The notes under the pieces: model-generated | What the model was told of the DNA's origin: nothing | Databases searched by the model: none | The model's input: the letters and a program-made list of their open reading frames with translations, nothing else | Origin: Mesorhizobium intechi | Lineage (GTDB): Bacteria; Pseudomonadota; Alphaproteobacteria; Rhizobiales; Rhizobiaceae | Assembly (NCBI RefSeq): GCF_002879535.1 | Contig: NZ_PNOT02000032.1 | Coordinates: 61,746 to 125,745 of the forward strand | Direction: 5' to 3' | Length of the DNA stretch: 64,000 bases | Made by a program: the position numbers and the translations under genes | Shown: positions 30,548 to 40,520 of the stretch, piece after piece | How the letters are laid out: every line of letters starts with the position of its first letter | How positions within the stretch are numbered: the stretch's first letter is position 1

Positions 30548-31744
30548 TTGGACACCGGCCTGTTCATAGCGCTGCTCAATCCGACGATCGCGCTGGCCCT
30601 CGGCGCGGCCTTCTTCGTGCTATGGACCTATCAGCGCCACCGCCCCTATCTCTCCGTTCTGGCGATGAGTTATTGTTTCTCGGCGGCCGGTTTCCTGCTC
30701 CAGTATTTCACCTTGCCGATCGGCATGGTGCTGACCAAGCTTTTGTCCAACATCTGCTTTACCCTTGGTGCCTGCTGCCTGTCCGGCGCCATCGTTGTCC
30801 GCTATGGCCGCAAGGTGCCCCGTCTCGGGATTGGCGTTCTGGCGGCCGGTGGACTGGCGTCCTTGTGCTGGTTCCTGTTCGTATCGCCGGATCTCACCTG
30901 GCGCATCCTGTCGATGAATTTCGCCTTCGGCGGCATCAGCCTTCTGGTCGCCGCCGAATTGCGGCCGGTGCGCAACAATGGGCCGACCGAGAAGATCCTG
31001 TTCGTGCTGGCGCTGCTGTCGGGCGTCAACTTCTTCGTGCGGACCCTCGTCGTCGTCATCGCGCACGGGCCGTTCACCAGCTATGACGGGTTCTACAGCT
31101 CGTCTTACTGGACGACGGCGCTGCTGTCGCAGGCGCTGCTGTCCCTGCTGATCGCGCTTTGCCTGTTCACCGCCGCGGCCCTCGACGTCATGAAGGCGCT
31201 GAAGGCCGAGACTCACACCGATCCGTTGTCTGGCCTGCTCAACCGGCGCGGCTTCGAGGAGCGCGCCGCCCAGCTCCTGCGGCACTGCGCGGTGGCCAGG
31301 TTTCCGGTCGCGCTGGTGCTGGCCGACCTCGATCATTTCAAGGCGCTCAACGATGTGCACGGGCATGCCGCCGGCGATCGGGTGATCGCCGATTTCGCCG
31401 CCAAGCTCCGGTCGGCTACCGGCGCGCGCGGTGCCGCCGGTCGCATCGGCGGCGAGGAGTTCGCCGTACTCCTGCCCTTGAGCGATCTCGCCGCCGCGCG
31501 GCTCTTCGCCGAGGCGGTGCGCACGCTCTACTCGGCAGGCGGCGTCGACGGGCTTCCCCCAGGCACCAAGGTCACCGCCAGTTTTGGCGTGGCCGCCCGC
31601 AGCGGCGAGGAAGCGCTGGAGCCGTTGATGCGGCGTGCCGACGAGGCGCTTTACAAGGCCAAGAAAAACGGCCGCGACAGCGTGCGCCTGTCCTACGAAC
31701 GGCCCGAAACGCTGTTCGTGCCGGAGCCGTCCAAGGTCGGCTGA
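30548..31744 (+). CDS. membrane diguanylate cyclase (GGDEF) 1
   Basis: 398 aa. Six or seven N-terminal membrane helices (about 5-215) form a sensor region of unknown ligand. A GGDEF domain follows (about 225-385) with DPLSGLLNRRGFEE, metal-binding ADLDHFKALND and catalytic RIGGEEFAVLL. The RxxD inhibitory I-site five residues before GGEEF is missing. Makes cyclic di-GMP. Starts at TTG with GAGGGG some 11 bases upstream; an ATG start is not available nearby. The next gene has the same architecture. Confidence 0.88.
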   Translation: MDTGLFIALLNPTIALALGAAFFVLWTYQRHRPYLSVLAMSYCFSAAGFLLQYFTLPIGMVLTKLLSNICFTLGACCLSGAIVVRYGRKVPRLGIGVLAAGGLASLCWFLFVSPDLTWRILSMNFAFGGISLLVAAELRPVRNNGPTEKILFVLALLSGVNFFVRTLVVVIAHGPFTSYDGFYSSSYWTTALLSQALLSLLIALCLFTAAALDVMKALKAETHTDPLSGLLNRRGFEERAAQLLRHCAVARFPVALVLADLDHFKALNDVHGHAAGDRVIADFAAKLRSATGARGAAGRIGGEEFAVLLPLSDLAAARLFAEAVRTLYSAGGVDGLPPGTKVTASFGVAARSGEEALEPLMRRADEALYKAKKNGRDSVRLSYERPETLFVPEPSKVG

Positions 31745-31818
31745 AGCCGTACATCCCAGCCCACGTTAACGTCTTTTTCGCCCCTCGATGTTTAGGTGAG
31801 ACACGGGGTGCGAAAGAG

Positions 31819-33030
31819 ATGAGCGGCGCGAACTTCATCCTGTTGATCAATCTGTCGGTTGCCGGCCTGCTGGCGGCATCCTTCATGGCGGTCGCGTTTC
31901 ATGATGTCGGACGGGCCCCGGCGCGCTGGTTTGCTTCTGGCTATGTCCTGGGCATGGCCTATTCGGCGATCGAATTCAGCATTCCCGCCTTCACCGATGC
32001 CCGGCTGCCGGTGGTCACGGCCTTCGCGGTTTTCCTTGGCGCAACAATAGCCTTCAACGTCGGACTGGCCCGCAAATACGGCGTGGCGCCGCCATGGTCG
32101 CCGATGCTGTTCTTCCTGGTCGCCGCCACCATCGTCGTCTATTTCGTGCAAGACCTGCCACGCCAGTCGCTGGGGCGCATGATGGCCTACCAGCTCCCCT
32201 ATGCCGTCATGCAATTCGTCGGATTGGCCATCGTCTGGTCGTCCCGGCAAAGACGTGGCCGGCTCGATCGCATCCTGATGGCGGTGCTCGCCGCCAGCGC
32301 TGTGCAGTTCGCTTCAAAGCCCTTCATCGCGCATGCGCTCGGCGGCTGGGGCGCCAATCCCCAGGCCTATCTGCAAAGCAACTACGCGCTGGTGTCGCAA
32401 TCGCTAGGCACCGTCTTTGCCCTGGCCATGGCGCTGCTGACGCTGGCCATCCTGGTCGGCGATGTGTTGGCCGAAGTGACGTCGAGATCGGAGACCGATA
32501 CGCTCTCCAGACTGCTCAATCGCGGTGCTTTCACGCGCCAGGCCGAGCAGGCCGTGCTTGGCGCCATGCGGCAAGGCGTACCGGTCGCGCTCGTCATCGC
32601 CGATCTCGATCATTTCAAGAGCATCAACGACAATTTCGGCCATGCCTCCGGCGACCAGGTGATCGAGGCCTTTGCCGGTTTCCTGCGCGCCGCCGCCGCC
32701 GGGCACCATGTCGCGGGCCGCATCGGCGGCGAGGAATTCGCCATCATCCTGACCGGAACCAATCTGGCCGCCGCCCGGCTGTTCGCCGAGGGCACGCGCA
32801 GCGCGTTCGGCGCGCTGCCCATCGACGGGCTGCCGGCAGACATCAGCTGCACGGCGAGTTTCGGGGTTGCCGAACTTCATCCCGGTGAAACCATCGCCGA
32901 TCTCATGCGACGCGCCGACGAGGCACTCTACCTGGCAAAGAATGCCGGGCGCGACTGCGTGCGTGTCTCGGCCGGGCCGGGCGGCGAGTGGTCGTCCAGC
33001 GCGATCGCCATCAATTCCAGGTCAGCATGA
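31819..33030 (+). CDS. membrane diguanylate cyclase (GGDEF) 2
   Basis: 403 aa. ATG after GAAAGAG. N-terminal membrane helices (about 5-215) are followed by a GGDEF domain with DTLSRLLNRGAFTR, ADLDHFKSIND, catalytic RIGGEEFAIIL and DLMRRADEALYLAKNAGRD. No I-site RxxD is present. Closely parallels the preceding gene in length and domain order, consistent with an old tandem duplication with divergent sensor halves. An upstream in-frame extension overlapping gene 1 was rejected. Confidence 0.9.
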   Translation: MSGANFILLINLSVAGLLAASFMAVAFHDVGRAPARWFASGYVLGMAYSAIEFSIPAFTDARLPVVTAFAVFLGATIAFNVGLARKYGVAPPWSPMLFFLVAATIVVYFVQDLPRQSLGRMMAYQLPYAVMQFVGLAIVWSSRQRRGRLDRILMAVLAASAVQFASKPFIAHALGGWGANPQAYLQSNYALVSQSLGTVFALAMALLTLAILVGDVLAEVTSRSETDTLSRLLNRGAFTRQAEQAVLGAMRQGVPVALVIADLDHFKSINDNFGHASGDQVIEAFAGFLRAAAAGHHVAGRIGGEEFAIILTGTNLAAARLFAEGTRSAFGALPIDGLPADISCTASFGVAELHPGETIADLMRRADEALYLAKNAGRDCVRVSAGPGGEWSSSAIAINSRSA

Positions 33031-33147
33031 CCTCGGTCGAATCGTCATCCTGATCCACCGCTTCGCCGTTTGCGGAAACGGCGACCTGTAATAGAGGGTC
33101 TCACCGTCGCGTGGAAACGGCGAACCATTCTAACTCCTTGTTTTGAA

Positions 33148-33212
33148 GCAATTCCCAAGGGAAAGCGCTACGCGCTTTTCCCGGGAAAACCGCTCACCTT
33201 TCCTGGAATTGC
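33148..33212. repeat. intergenic palindrome, family B (GCAATTCC arms)
   Basis: Outer arms GCAATTCC and GGAATTGC. Inside are AAGGGAAAgcgc / gcgcTTTTCC and then GGGAAAAccgctcacc. The last shares the AAAACCGC-N-TTT core with the other palindromes. The right arm overlaps the stop codon of the next minus-strand gene. Confidence 0.65.
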
Positions 33213-33574
33213 TAGCGGCAGGGGCTGAGTTCGGGCATCTCGCCGTCGGAAAGCCCGTACATATAGGCGCGGCCTTTGACGAAGACCGGCGGCCGGTAGC
33301 AATCGCCATAGCCTGAAATCTCGTCGGATTCGTTCTGGTAGATCACCTTGGGCTGGCCGGCGCCGGTGTAGTCGGCCAGCTTCTTGGCCAGCTTGCCTTC
33401 GCCGACGATGATGCGCTTGTAGCCGGCGGCGCTGTCGATGACGAGATTGCCGAAGGAATCGGCGTAGACGCGATCCTGGTGGCGGCCATTGGCCAGCGTG
33501 GGCGTCGCCAGGCCGGCGAGCGAGACCGCCACCATAAGCGCCAAGAGGCGTGATCTGCTTGAGTTCGAACGCAT
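33212..33574 (-). CDS. small secreted protein of unknown function
   Basis: 120 aa. Sec signal peptide (about 1-28, LLALMVAVSLAGLATPTLA). Mature part has YADSFGNLVIDSAAGYKRI, ADYTGAGQPKVIY and two cysteines in YGDCYRPP and ELSPCR that could form a disulfide. No family recognised, but the sequence is well composed with a normal signal and strand-typical codon use. Its 3' end is embedded in a palindromic repeat. Confidence 0.75.
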   Translation of the reverse strand: MRSNSSRSRLLALMVAVSLAGLATPTLANGRHQDRVYADSFGNLVIDSAAGYKRIIVGEGKLAKKLADYTGAGQPKVIYQNESDEISGYGDCYRPPVFVKGRAYMYGLSDGEMPELSPCR

Positions 33575-33923
33575 GGTCTTCCCGATGGTTAGAGGCCAAA
33601 GCGCGTCAGACGCGCTTTCTGGTTACGTGTTTGGATGCATGTCGTTGCCCCAAAACCGCCGACGCACTTTTGGGCGACATGTCTGGCTCCTCGAATCAGA
33701 AATTAACCTTTTCTTAACCTTTGTTAAGAGGCCGGCGCGCTGCGCGGCGATGTCTCGTCAAACATGGTTAATTTCCGAGTGGAGGGAAAACCCGATAGCC
33801 ATCATTCGGCCATGCTTGGCGGCACCATCGCGGCCGGCGTCGAATGGGCCCCGAAGGCAGCCTCGGGGCAACCTTGATCTTGGCGCAACATCGTGGCTAG
33901 TCTGCCGCGCGGGAGGACAGCAT
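33575..33923. other. 349-base intergenic region
   Basis: Divergent region between a secreted protein and a lipoprotein. Holds a family C palindrome (33638-33681) and an AT-rich stretch around 33698-33730 (attaaccttttcttaacc) that could supply promoters. No credible gene. Confidence 0.5.
33638..33681. repeat. intergenic palindrome, family C (CATGTCG arms)
   Basis: Outer arms CATGTCG and CGACATG, inner arms CCCAAAA and TTTTGGG around ccgccgacgcac. Same architecture and AAAACCGC..CAC-TTTT core as the copy before lpdA, but with different outer arms. Confidence 0.8.
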
Positions 33924-34364
33924 ATGGGATTGCGCCGGACGGTTTGGGTGTCCGTTTTCCCGTTGCTTGCCGTCGTTGCGGCCTGTGTGCCGCAGGATGG
34001 CGCGCCGAAGGCGGCCAATGTCGTCTCGCCTGCGCCGGCTCGGCAGTCCATCTCGGCCGCGCCGCCGCCGGCATTCGCGCCTCCGGTACCGGCAACCAAG
34101 ATCACCACCGATCTCACCGCGCCGCGATCGACAGTGGGTACGGCAACTTACGGATGCGGCAATGGCAGCGCGATCACCATTCAGAATCTCGGCTCGTCGT
34201 TGCGTGTGATCGAGCCGAACGGCACGACCGAAGAGTTTGCGGCGTCGCCGGCCAACCAGTCCAGCCGCTACCAGGAGGCCGCCACGCATAACGCAATCGT
34301 GATCGACGGGCGTGAGGCGCTGGTGATGAAGAGGGGCTCGACGCCACAGACCTGCAGACGCTAA
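33924..34364 (+). CDS. MliC-like lipoprotein, possible C-type lysozyme inhibitor
   Basis: 146 aa from an ATG with GGGAGGA upstream. Signal peptide with lipobox VAAC (Cys21). A Pro/Ala linker follows to about residue 70. The C-terminal domain has TATYGCGNGSAITIQNLG, SRYQEAATHNAIVID, EALVMKRGSTPQTC and a terminal Cys. This resembles the MliC/PliC fold (first Cys, R-Y, late Ala-Leu and last Cys). Those proteins block host C-type lysozyme. The match is by pattern only and moderate. The gene stands alone. Confidence 0.6.
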   Translation: MGLRRTVWVSVFPLLAVVAACVPQDGAPKAANVVSPAPARQSISAAPPPAFAPPVPATKITTDLTAPRSTVGTATYGCGNGSAITIQNLGSSLRVIEPNGTTEEFAASPANQSSRYQEAATHNAIVIDGREALVMKRGSTPQTCRR

Positions 34365-34476
34365 GGCCACACGGCCGGGAGTCGCGTATGCTGCACTGCA
34401 ACGATATCGAACCGACTTTGGCCCTCCACCCCTAATCGATTGAAGCGCGAGCCTGCCTTTTTGTCAGACTAAATGA

Positions 34477-34529
34477 CGTTTTCAAAACGATTTTCTGGCT
34501 TTGACGCGGTGCAAAAAGAGCATTAGAAA
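34477..34529 (+). promoter_or_regulatory. putative sdh promoter and adjacent palindrome
   Basis: CGTTTTCAAAACG (34477-34489) is a perfect 13-base palindrome. Eleven bases later TTGACG (34501-34506) is followed after 17 bases by TAGAAA (34524-34529), a plausible sigma-70 pair 80 bases before sdhC. The palindrome is placed as an upstream operator might be. The regulator is unknown. Confidence 0.45.
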
Positions 34530-34609
34530 CCGCCTGTCCGAAGTCGCAACCGGAAGCGGCAGTGCCGTATTCCATCCGAGGCTCCAGAGACGCCGAACCT
34601 GGGGGAGCC

Positions 34610-35029
34610 ATGAGCAAATCACCAGCCACCCGCGAATTCGCCAGGCGTGAGCGGCCGCTTTCGCCGCACCTGACGATCTACCGGCCGCCGATCACCATGA
34701 CGATGTCGATCGTCCATCGCATCACCGGCGGGGCGCTCTATTTCGGCACGCTGCTGGTCGCCGCCTGGCTGATGGCGGCGGCGAGCTCGCAGGCGACCTT
34801 TGACTGGGTGAACTGGGCCTTCGGCACCTGGCTCGGCCGCCTGATCCTGTTCGGCTACACCTGGGCGCTGATGCACCACATGCTGGGCGGTCTGCGCCAC
34901 CTGGTCTGGGATACGGGCACCGGGCTGGAAAAGCATACGGCCTCGAAGATCGCCTGGGCGACGCTTGTCGGCTCGGTCCTGCTCACCTTGCTGATCTGGA
35001 TCGCCGGCTACATGGCGCGAGGAGCCTGA
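34610..35029 (+). CDS. sdhC: succinate dehydrogenase cytochrome b556 subunit
   Basis: 139 aa with three membrane helices. [23 protein letters not shown] carries quinone-site Ser/Arg residues, and [16 protein letters not shown] holds the haem histidine. GGGGGAG lies before the ATG; a 16-residue upstream extension was rejected. First gene of the sdh operon, two bases from sdhD. Confidence 0.96.
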   Translation: MSKSPATREFARRERPLSPHLTIYRPPITMTMSIVHRITGGALYFGTLLVAAWLMAAASSQATFDWVNWAFGTWLGRLILFGYTWALMHHMLGGLRHLVWDTGTGLEKHTASKIAWATLVGSVLLTLLIWIAGYMARGA

Positions 35030-35031
35030 TC

Positions 35032-35430
35032 ATGAGCGGCAAGAACAATACCGATATGCGCACGCCGATGGCGAAAGTCCGCGGTCTCGGCTCCGCCCGC
35101 GAGGGCACCGGCCATTTCTGGCGTCAGCGCCTGACCGCCATCGCCAACATCCCGCTGATGCTGTTCTTCGTCGGGTTCCTGATCGCGCTCAACGGCGCCG
35201 GCTATGCGGAAGTGCGCGCGGCGCTCGCCAATCCGTTCGTGGCGCTGATGCTTACCCTGGTGCTCGTCTCCGGCCTGATCCATATGCGGCTCGGCATGCA
35301 GGTGATCATCGAGGATTACGTGGCCGGCGAAGGCATGAAGCTGGCGCTGATCGCCCTCAACACATTTTTCACCGTAGCGGTCGGCGTCGCCTCGATCTTC
35401 GCCCTGCTCAAGCTGGCATTCGGAGGCTGA
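35032..35430 (+). CDS. sdhD: succinate dehydrogenase membrane anchor
   Basis: 132 aa with three membrane helices. Starts [38 protein letters not shown], with the [14 protein letters not shown] segment diagnostic of alphaproteobacterial Sdh[21 protein letters not shown] holds the second haem ligand. The following gene starts one base after its stop. Confidence 0.95.
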   Translation: MSGKNNTDMRTPMAKVRGLGSAREGTGHFWRQRLTAIANIPLMLFFVGFLIALNGAGYAEVRAALANPFVALMLTLVLVSGLIHMRLGMQVIIEDYVAGEGMKLALIALNTFFTVAVGVASIFALLKLAFGG

Positions 35431-35431
35431 G

Positions 35432-37267
35432 TTGGCCAAGGACGCGAAACAAGCCAACACGGCAGGCTATACCTATGTCGACCACAAGTTCGACGTGGTG
35501 GTCGTCGGCGCCGGCGGTGCCGGCCTGCGCGCCACGCTCGGCATGGCCGAACAGGGCCTGCGCACTGCCTGCATCACCAAGGTGTTCCCGACCCGTTCGC
35601 ACACGGTGGCGGCGCAAGGCGGCATTGCCGCTTCGCTTGCCAATATGGGCCCCGACAATTGGCAATGGCATCTCTTCGATACCGTCAAGGGTTCGGACTG
35701 GCTGGGCGACATCGACGCCCAGGAATACATGGTCCAGCAGGCGCCGGCCGCCGTCTACGAGCTCGAACATTACGGCGTGCCGTTCTCGCGCACCGAAGAG
35801 GGCAAGATCTATCAGCGGCCGTTCGGCGGCATGATGATGAATTTCGGCGAAGGCCCGCCGGTGCAGCGCACCTGCGCGGCCGCCGACCGCACCGGCCATG
35901 CCATGCTGCACACGCTCTACGGCCAGTCGCTGAAGCACAACGCGCAGTTCTTTATCGAGTATTTCGCGCTCGACCTGATCATGGAGCCGGACGGCACCTG
36001 CACCGGCGTCGTCGCCTGGAACCTCGATGACGGCACCATCCACCGTTTTTCGGCCAAGATGGTGGTGCTGGCGACCGGCGGCTATGGCCGCGCCTATTTC
36101 TCGGCCACCTCGGCGCACACCTGCACCGGCGATGGCGGCGGCATGGCCGCGCGGGCGGGATTCCCGCTTCAGGACATGGAGTTCGTGCAGTTCCATCCGA
36201 CCGGCATCTATGGCGCCGGCTGCCTGATCACCGAAGGGGCGCGCGGCGAGGGCGGCTATCTCGTCAATTCCGAAGGCGAGCGCTTCATGGAGCGCTATGC
36301 CCCGTCGGCCAAGGACCTTGCCTCGCGCGACGTCGTCTCGCGCTGCATGACGCTGGAAATCCGCGAAGGCCGCGGCGTCGGCCCGAAGAAGGATCACATC
36401 TTCCTGCACCTCGACCATCTCGACCCGGCCGTCCTGCACGAGCGGCTGCCTGGCATTTCGGAATCGGCAAAAATCTTTGCCGGCGTCGACCTGACCAAGG
36501 AGCCGATCCCGGTGTTGCCGACCGTGCACTACAACATGGGCGGCGTGCCGACCAACTATTGGGGCGAAGTGCTCAATCCCACCGCCGAGAACCCCGACCG
36601 GGTGTCGCCCGGACTGATGGCGGTCGGCGAGGCCGGCTGCGCCTCGGTGCACGGCGCCAACCGGCTGGGTTCGAACTCGCTGATCGATCTGGTGGTGTTC
36701 GGCCGCGCGGCGGCGATCCGTGCTGGCCAGGTCATCGACCGCAAATCGGCGATCCCGTCACCCAACGAAGCCTCGGTCGAGAAGATCATGGATCGCTTCG
36801 ACCGGCTGCGCCACGCCAACGGCTCGACGCCGACGGCCGTGCTGCGGGAGAAGATGCAGAAGGCAATGCAGGAAGACGCCGCCGTGTTCCGCACGCAGGA
36901 ATCGCTGGACAGCGGCTGCGAGCGCATTTCGCACATCTGGGGCGAACTGAAGGACATCAAAGTGTTCGATCGCTCGATGATCTGGAACTCCGATCTGGTC
37001 GAGACGCTGGAGCTGGAAAACCTGATGGCCAACGCCATCACCACGGTCCATGGCGCCGCGGCGCGCAAGGAGAGCCGCGGCGCGCATGCGCGGGAGGACT
37101 TTACGGCCCGCGATGACAAGGTCTGGCGCAAGCACACGCTGGCCAAGGTCAGCGAAGACGGCAAGGTGACGCTCAGCTATCGGCCGGTGCACACCGAACT
37201 GCTGCTCAAGGAAGAGGACGGCGGCATCAGTCCAGCCAAGATCGCGCCCAAGGCCAGGGTGTATTGA
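35432..37267 (+). CDS. sdhA: succinate dehydrogenase flavoprotein subunit
   Basis: 611 aa. Covalent FAD His in [16 protein letters not shown] motif [12 protein letters not shown]. Catalytic [25 protein letters not shown] and [23 protein letters not shown] start with GGAGG eight bases upstream. Normal length. The Fe-S subunit does not follow directly: a 145-residue DUF3052 gene sits between. Confidence 0.97.
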   Translation: MAKDAKQANTAGYTYVDHKFDVVVVGAGGAGLRATLGMAEQGLRTACITKVFPTRSHTVAAQGGIAASLANMGPDNWQWHLFDTVKGSDWLGDIDAQEYMVQQAPAAVYELEHYGVPFSRTEEGKIYQRPFGGMMMNFGEGPPVQRTCAAADRTGHAMLHTLYGQSLKHNAQFFIEYFALDLIMEPDGTCTGVVAWNLDDGTIHRFSAKMVVLATGGYGRAYFSATSAHTCTGDGGGMAARAGFPLQDMEFVQFHPTGIYGAGCLITEGARGEGGYLVNSEGERFMERYAPSAKDLASRDVVSRCMTLEIREGRGVGPKKDHIFLHLDHLDPAVLHERLPGISESAKIFAGVDLTKEPIPVLPTVHYNMGGVPTNYWGEVLNPTAENPDRVSPGLMAVGEAGCASVHGANRLGSNSLIDLVVFGRAAAIRAGQVIDRKSAIPSPNEASVEKIMDRFDRLRHANGSTPTAVLREKMQKAMQEDAAVFRTQESLDSGCERISHIWGELKDIKVFDRSMIWNSDLVETLELENLMANAITTVHGAAARKESRGAHAREDFTARDDKVWRKHTLAKVSEDGKVTLSYRPVHTELLLKEEDGGISPAKIAPKARVY

Positions 37268-37269
37268 CA

Positions 37270-37707
37270 ATGGCGCTGGCGGCCGCGGGATATTCCGGCA
37301 AGCCCCTTCCGGCCAAGCTCGGCCTGAAGGACGGCATGACTGCCGCCTTCATCGCGCTGCCGCCGGAGCTCGACGAACTGGCCGGCGCCGTCAATTTCGC
37401 CGAAGTCGACCGGCTGTTCGATTGGTCTGCCATTTCGGGCAGCCATCAAAGATACGACGCCGTCCACGCCTTCACCAAACAACGCGCCGAGATCGAGGAT
37501 CGCCTCGGCGATATCGAGGCCGCGATCAAGCGTGATGGCATGATCTGGGTGTCGTGGCCGAAGAAGGCATCGAGGGTGCCGACCGACGTCACCGAGGGCA
37601 TCGTGCGCACCGAAGCGCTGAAGCGCGACCTTGTCGACGTCAAGGTCGCCGCCGTGAATGAAGTCTGGTCCGGGCTGAAGCTCGTCATCCGAAAGGACCT
37701 GAGGTAA
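37270..37707 (+). CDS. DUF3052 protein inserted between sdhA and sdhB
   Basis: 145 aa, ATG two bases after the sdhA stop; its TAA overlaps the sdhB ATG (TAATG). The first 15 residues, [20 protein letters not shown], are the DUF3052 signature. Later [20 protein letters not shown] and [15 protein letters not shown] follow the family. No signal or membrane segment. DUF3052 has no known reaction. The tight spacing on both sides makes a link to succinate dehydrogenase assembly or regulation plausible, but this is inference. Confidence 0.85.
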   Translation: MALAAAGYSGKPLPAKLGLKDGMTAAFIALPPELDELAGAVNFAEVDRLFDWSAISGSHQRYDAVHAFTKQRAEIEDRLGDIEAAIKRDGMIWVSWPKKASRVPTDVTEGIVRTEALKRDLVDVKVAAVNEVWSGLKLVIRKDLR

Positions 37708-38486
37708 TGGTCGAACTGACGCTCCCCAAGAATTCGAAGATCCAGCAGGGCAAGACCTGGCCCAAGCCGGAAGGCGCCACCAATCTGCGGGAATACCGCA
37801 TTTATCGCTGGTCGCCGGACGATGACGAGAACCCGCGCATCGACACCTATTTCGTCGACATGGACGATTGCGGGCCGATGGTGCTCGACGCGCTGCTGTG
37901 GATCAAGAACAAGATCGACCCGACGCTGGCCTTGCGCCGGTCCTGCCGCGAAGGCATTTGCGGCTCCTGCGCCATGAACATCGACGGCTCCAACACGCTG
38001 GCCTGCACCAAGGGCTGCGACGACATTTCCGGCGCCGTCAAAGTCTATCCGCTGCCGCATATGCAGGTGGTGAAGGACCTGGTGCCCGACCTCACCAATT
38101 TCTATGCCCAGCACGCCTCGATCCAACCGTGGCTGAAGACGGTGTCGCCGGAGCCGGCCAAGGAGTGGCTGCAGAGCCATGAGGACCGCGAAAAGCTCGA
38201 CGGGCTCTACGAGTGCATATTGTGCGCCTGCTGCTCGACCTCCTGCCCGAGCTACTGGTGGAATGGCGACCGCTATCTCGGCCCGGCAACCCTCTTGCAG
38301 GCCTATCGCTGGCTGATCGACAGCCGCGACGAGGCCAAGGGCGAGCGGCTCGACAATCTCGAGGACCCGTTCCGGCTCTATCGCTGCCACACCATTATGA
38401 ACTGCGCGCAGACCTGCCCCAAGGGCCTCAACCCGGCCAAGGCGATCGCCGAGATCAAGAAGATGATGGTAGAGCGACGGGTCTGA
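37707..38486 (+). CDS. sdhB: succinate dehydrogenase iron-sulfur subunit
   Basis: 259 aa. 2Fe-2S cysteines in [15 protein letters not shown] and NTLAC. 4Fe-4S and 3Fe-4S cysteines in [16 protein letters not shown] and [20 protein letters not shown] overlaps the preceding stop by one base. Last gene of the operon; no hairpin terminator is obvious after it. Confidence 0.97.
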   Translation: MVELTLPKNSKIQQGKTWPKPEGATNLREYRIYRWSPDDDENPRIDTYFVDMDDCGPMVLDALLWIKNKIDPTLALRRSCREGICGSCAMNIDGSNTLACTKGCDDISGAVKVYPLPHMQVVKDLVPDLTNFYAQHASIQPWLKTVSPEPAKEWLQSHEDREKLDGLYECILCACCSTSCPSYWWNGDRYLGPATLLQAYRWLIDSRDEAKGERLDNLEDPFRLYRCHTIMNCAQTCPKGLNPAKAIAEIKKMMVERRV

Positions 38487-38724
38487 CGTCGAAATTACCT
38501 GGCGATTTCTTTCTTGCCGCCGTGGTGGCGCTCCGCGCTTGCCGGCCCGATCCTTTTCAAACATGCCGTTTGCCGGGCGGGTGCCGAGGGAGTCTTGGCG
38601 AGTAATATTAGCTATAACTTAAGTAATTGATTGCTGAGGGCGTGTGATTTGCTGACATTGCCTTAGTATAGTTTTAAGAAGACATCGATATCCACTTTCG
38701 AGATCGCGGTTCGAGTGTAAGGCG

Positions 38725-40365
38725 GTGCGCGGCTTCATCGTGAATGGGTATTCAGTATCTGGGCCGCTGATCAGCGCCGCAACAGTCGGATCGCTCACTT
38801 GGCTTGTGTCGCTGATTTATTTTCAGGACAAGCAGCTGCTCGCGGTTCTCGGCCTGGGGCTTTTGCTCGCGCTTCTCTGGCTTGACGGCTTCCGGGAGAG
38901 GAAGGCGGATCGGCAACACAGGCGGTTCAGACCCTATTTCTCGCTCCTCCCCTGCCTTCTGTTCCTTGTCTATGTCTATCTGGAAAGCGTCTTCGGCTAT
39001 TTCGACTGGGGTGCGATGTTCATGCATGCCGGCGCCGGGATGGTTACGCCCAGTGTTGTTTTCGAGTATTTGTGGAATACCGGAAGCACGATACTGGTTA
39101 TTTTGGCCGTTCTTTTCGGTCTCGGCGCCCTGAAGGCGCGCGGCACGCTGACCAGAGGATTGGATTTCGCCCTGATGGCGCTTTTCCTGGCGGCCAACCC
39201 GATGCTGACGCGTCCGATCGCGGCGGCGATTCATCCCAATCCGCTGCATGATTTCCTGTCCAGACGGTTCGTCGATATTATCGCTTTGGCAGAGCCGCAG
39301 GTTGCGGCAGCGTCCGTGACGGCCGCGCCAAAAAACCTCGTTCATATTTTCATCGAGAGCGCCGAGCGCACCTACATGAACGAGGCGGAGTTCGGCGACG
39401 TCATGGGTCCGCTGCTGGAATTCGACAGGCGTGGCGTTTCGGCGGGCAACATGGTGCAGCTTGCCTACACCAACAACTCCATCTCAGGGATGGTCGCCGC
39501 GAATTGTGGAACGCCGCTGCTGATAACGTTCTTCACATCGCGCCAGTATCTGGAGGAGCATTCGCAATTCCTGCCTGGCCTGACCTGCCTGGGCGATGTC
39601 CTGAAGGCGCGGGGCTATCGGCAGAACTTTGTTACGGGTTGGCCACTCAGCTTCACCGGTCAAGGGGCATTCTATTCCACCCATGGCTACTCATCGCTTT
39701 TCGGCGGTCGCGAAGTGGTGGCCGCCGTCGCTGGGCGCGGCAACAGTTTCGGCGCCGACGACGCGGAAGTCCTCGATCTGAGCTTCGACATTTTGCGGCG
39801 CGCGCAGCGCGATGGCGAGCCGTTCTCCCTGACGATCGCCGTCAGCGGCGGGCATGCGATGGATGGTTACCTGACCGAAAAATGTATCGGCAAGACAGGA
39901 CTTCCTCCGCAAGCTCCCAATATTCTCCATGCCGTGAAATGCACCAACATGCTCGTTGCCGACTTCATTCACAAAGCCGAGGCCGAAGGTCTGATGGCGA
40001 ACACCGTCCTGGCGCTGCAAAGCGACCATCTCAGCGCGCCGAGCGCTGTGACGGACCGCCTGAACAAGTATGAACGACGCAACTTTTTCTCCCTGTCGGG
40101 GGATGGCATCCCGTCCAAAACATATGCCGGACTTTCGGGCACGATCGACATATTTCCCACCATCCTCGACGCGCTGGGTGTGCCGCCCTCCAATGGTCAG
40201 GCTGCCCTTGGCGTCTCGCTGCTCGGCGATCGGCCGACGCTGATCCAGGAGCTCGGGCAGGGCCAGTTGGATGGCGCGATCTATGCCGAGGACATCCTCG
40301 TCAGATCATTCTGGCAGACGAAACCTGAGCGAAAGGCCGCCGCGCCTGGCACCGATGCGCTCTAG
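38725..40365 (+). CDS. OpgB/MdoB-like phosphoglycerol transferase
   Basis: 546 aa sulfatase-fold enzyme with about four N-terminal membrane helices (10-170) and a periplasmic domain. It aligns by eye with E. coli OpgB: metal Glu211 in HIFIESAERTYMNE, CLGDVLKARGYRQNFVTG, THGYSSLFGG, GGHAMDGY (His377) and LQSDHLSA (Asp434, His435). The nucleophile position reads NNSISGMVAANCG (Ser252) where OpgB has FTIAGMVASQCG. Probably decorates cyclic beta-glucans with phosphoglycerol, as CgmB does in Sinorhizobium. GTG start with AAGG upstream. An AT-rich 238-base promoter region precedes it. Confidence 0.85.
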   Translation: MRGFIVNGYSVSGPLISAATVGSLTWLVSLIYFQDKQLLAVLGLGLLLALLWLDGFRERKADRQHRRFRPYFSLLPCLLFLVYVYLESVFGYFDWGAMFMHAGAGMVTPSVVFEYLWNTGSTILVILAVLFGLGALKARGTLTRGLDFALMALFLAANPMLTRPIAAAIHPNPLHDFLSRRFVDIIALAEPQVAAASVTAAPKNLVHIFIESAERTYMNEAEFGDVMGPLLEFDRRGVSAGNMVQLAYTNNSISGMVAANCGTPLLITFFTSRQYLEEHSQFLPGLTCLGDVLKARGYRQNFVTGWPLSFTGQGAFYSTHGYSSLFGGREVVAAVAGRGNSFGADDAEVLDLSFDILRRAQRDGEPFSLTIAVSGGHAMDGYLTEKCIGKTGLPPQAPNILHAVKCTNMLVADFIHKAEAEGLMANTVLALQSDHLSAPSAVTDRLNKYERRNFFSLSGDGIPSKTYAGLSGTIDIFPTILDALGVPPSNGQAALGVSLLGDRPTLIQELGQGQLDGAIYAEDILVRSFWQTKPERKAAAPGTDAL

Positions 40366-40520
40366 TGCCGAAGCGCGCCGGTGCAGGTGTCCGATGCCAG
40401 ATGGCGCCTGACGCGGGAAAAGGACTGAAAAGTGTGACGCTTCGTAGCGCATCCGGCGATCGAAAACAGAAGACGTTACGCGAACGGCCATGGTATCGGG
40501 AGCTTTGGGTATAGAAATCC

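Noticed and set aside
31159..31818. 220-residue N-terminal extension of the second diguanylate cyclase
   Set aside because: It overlaps the first cyclase in another frame and has shadow-type composition; the ATG at 31819 has a ribosome site.
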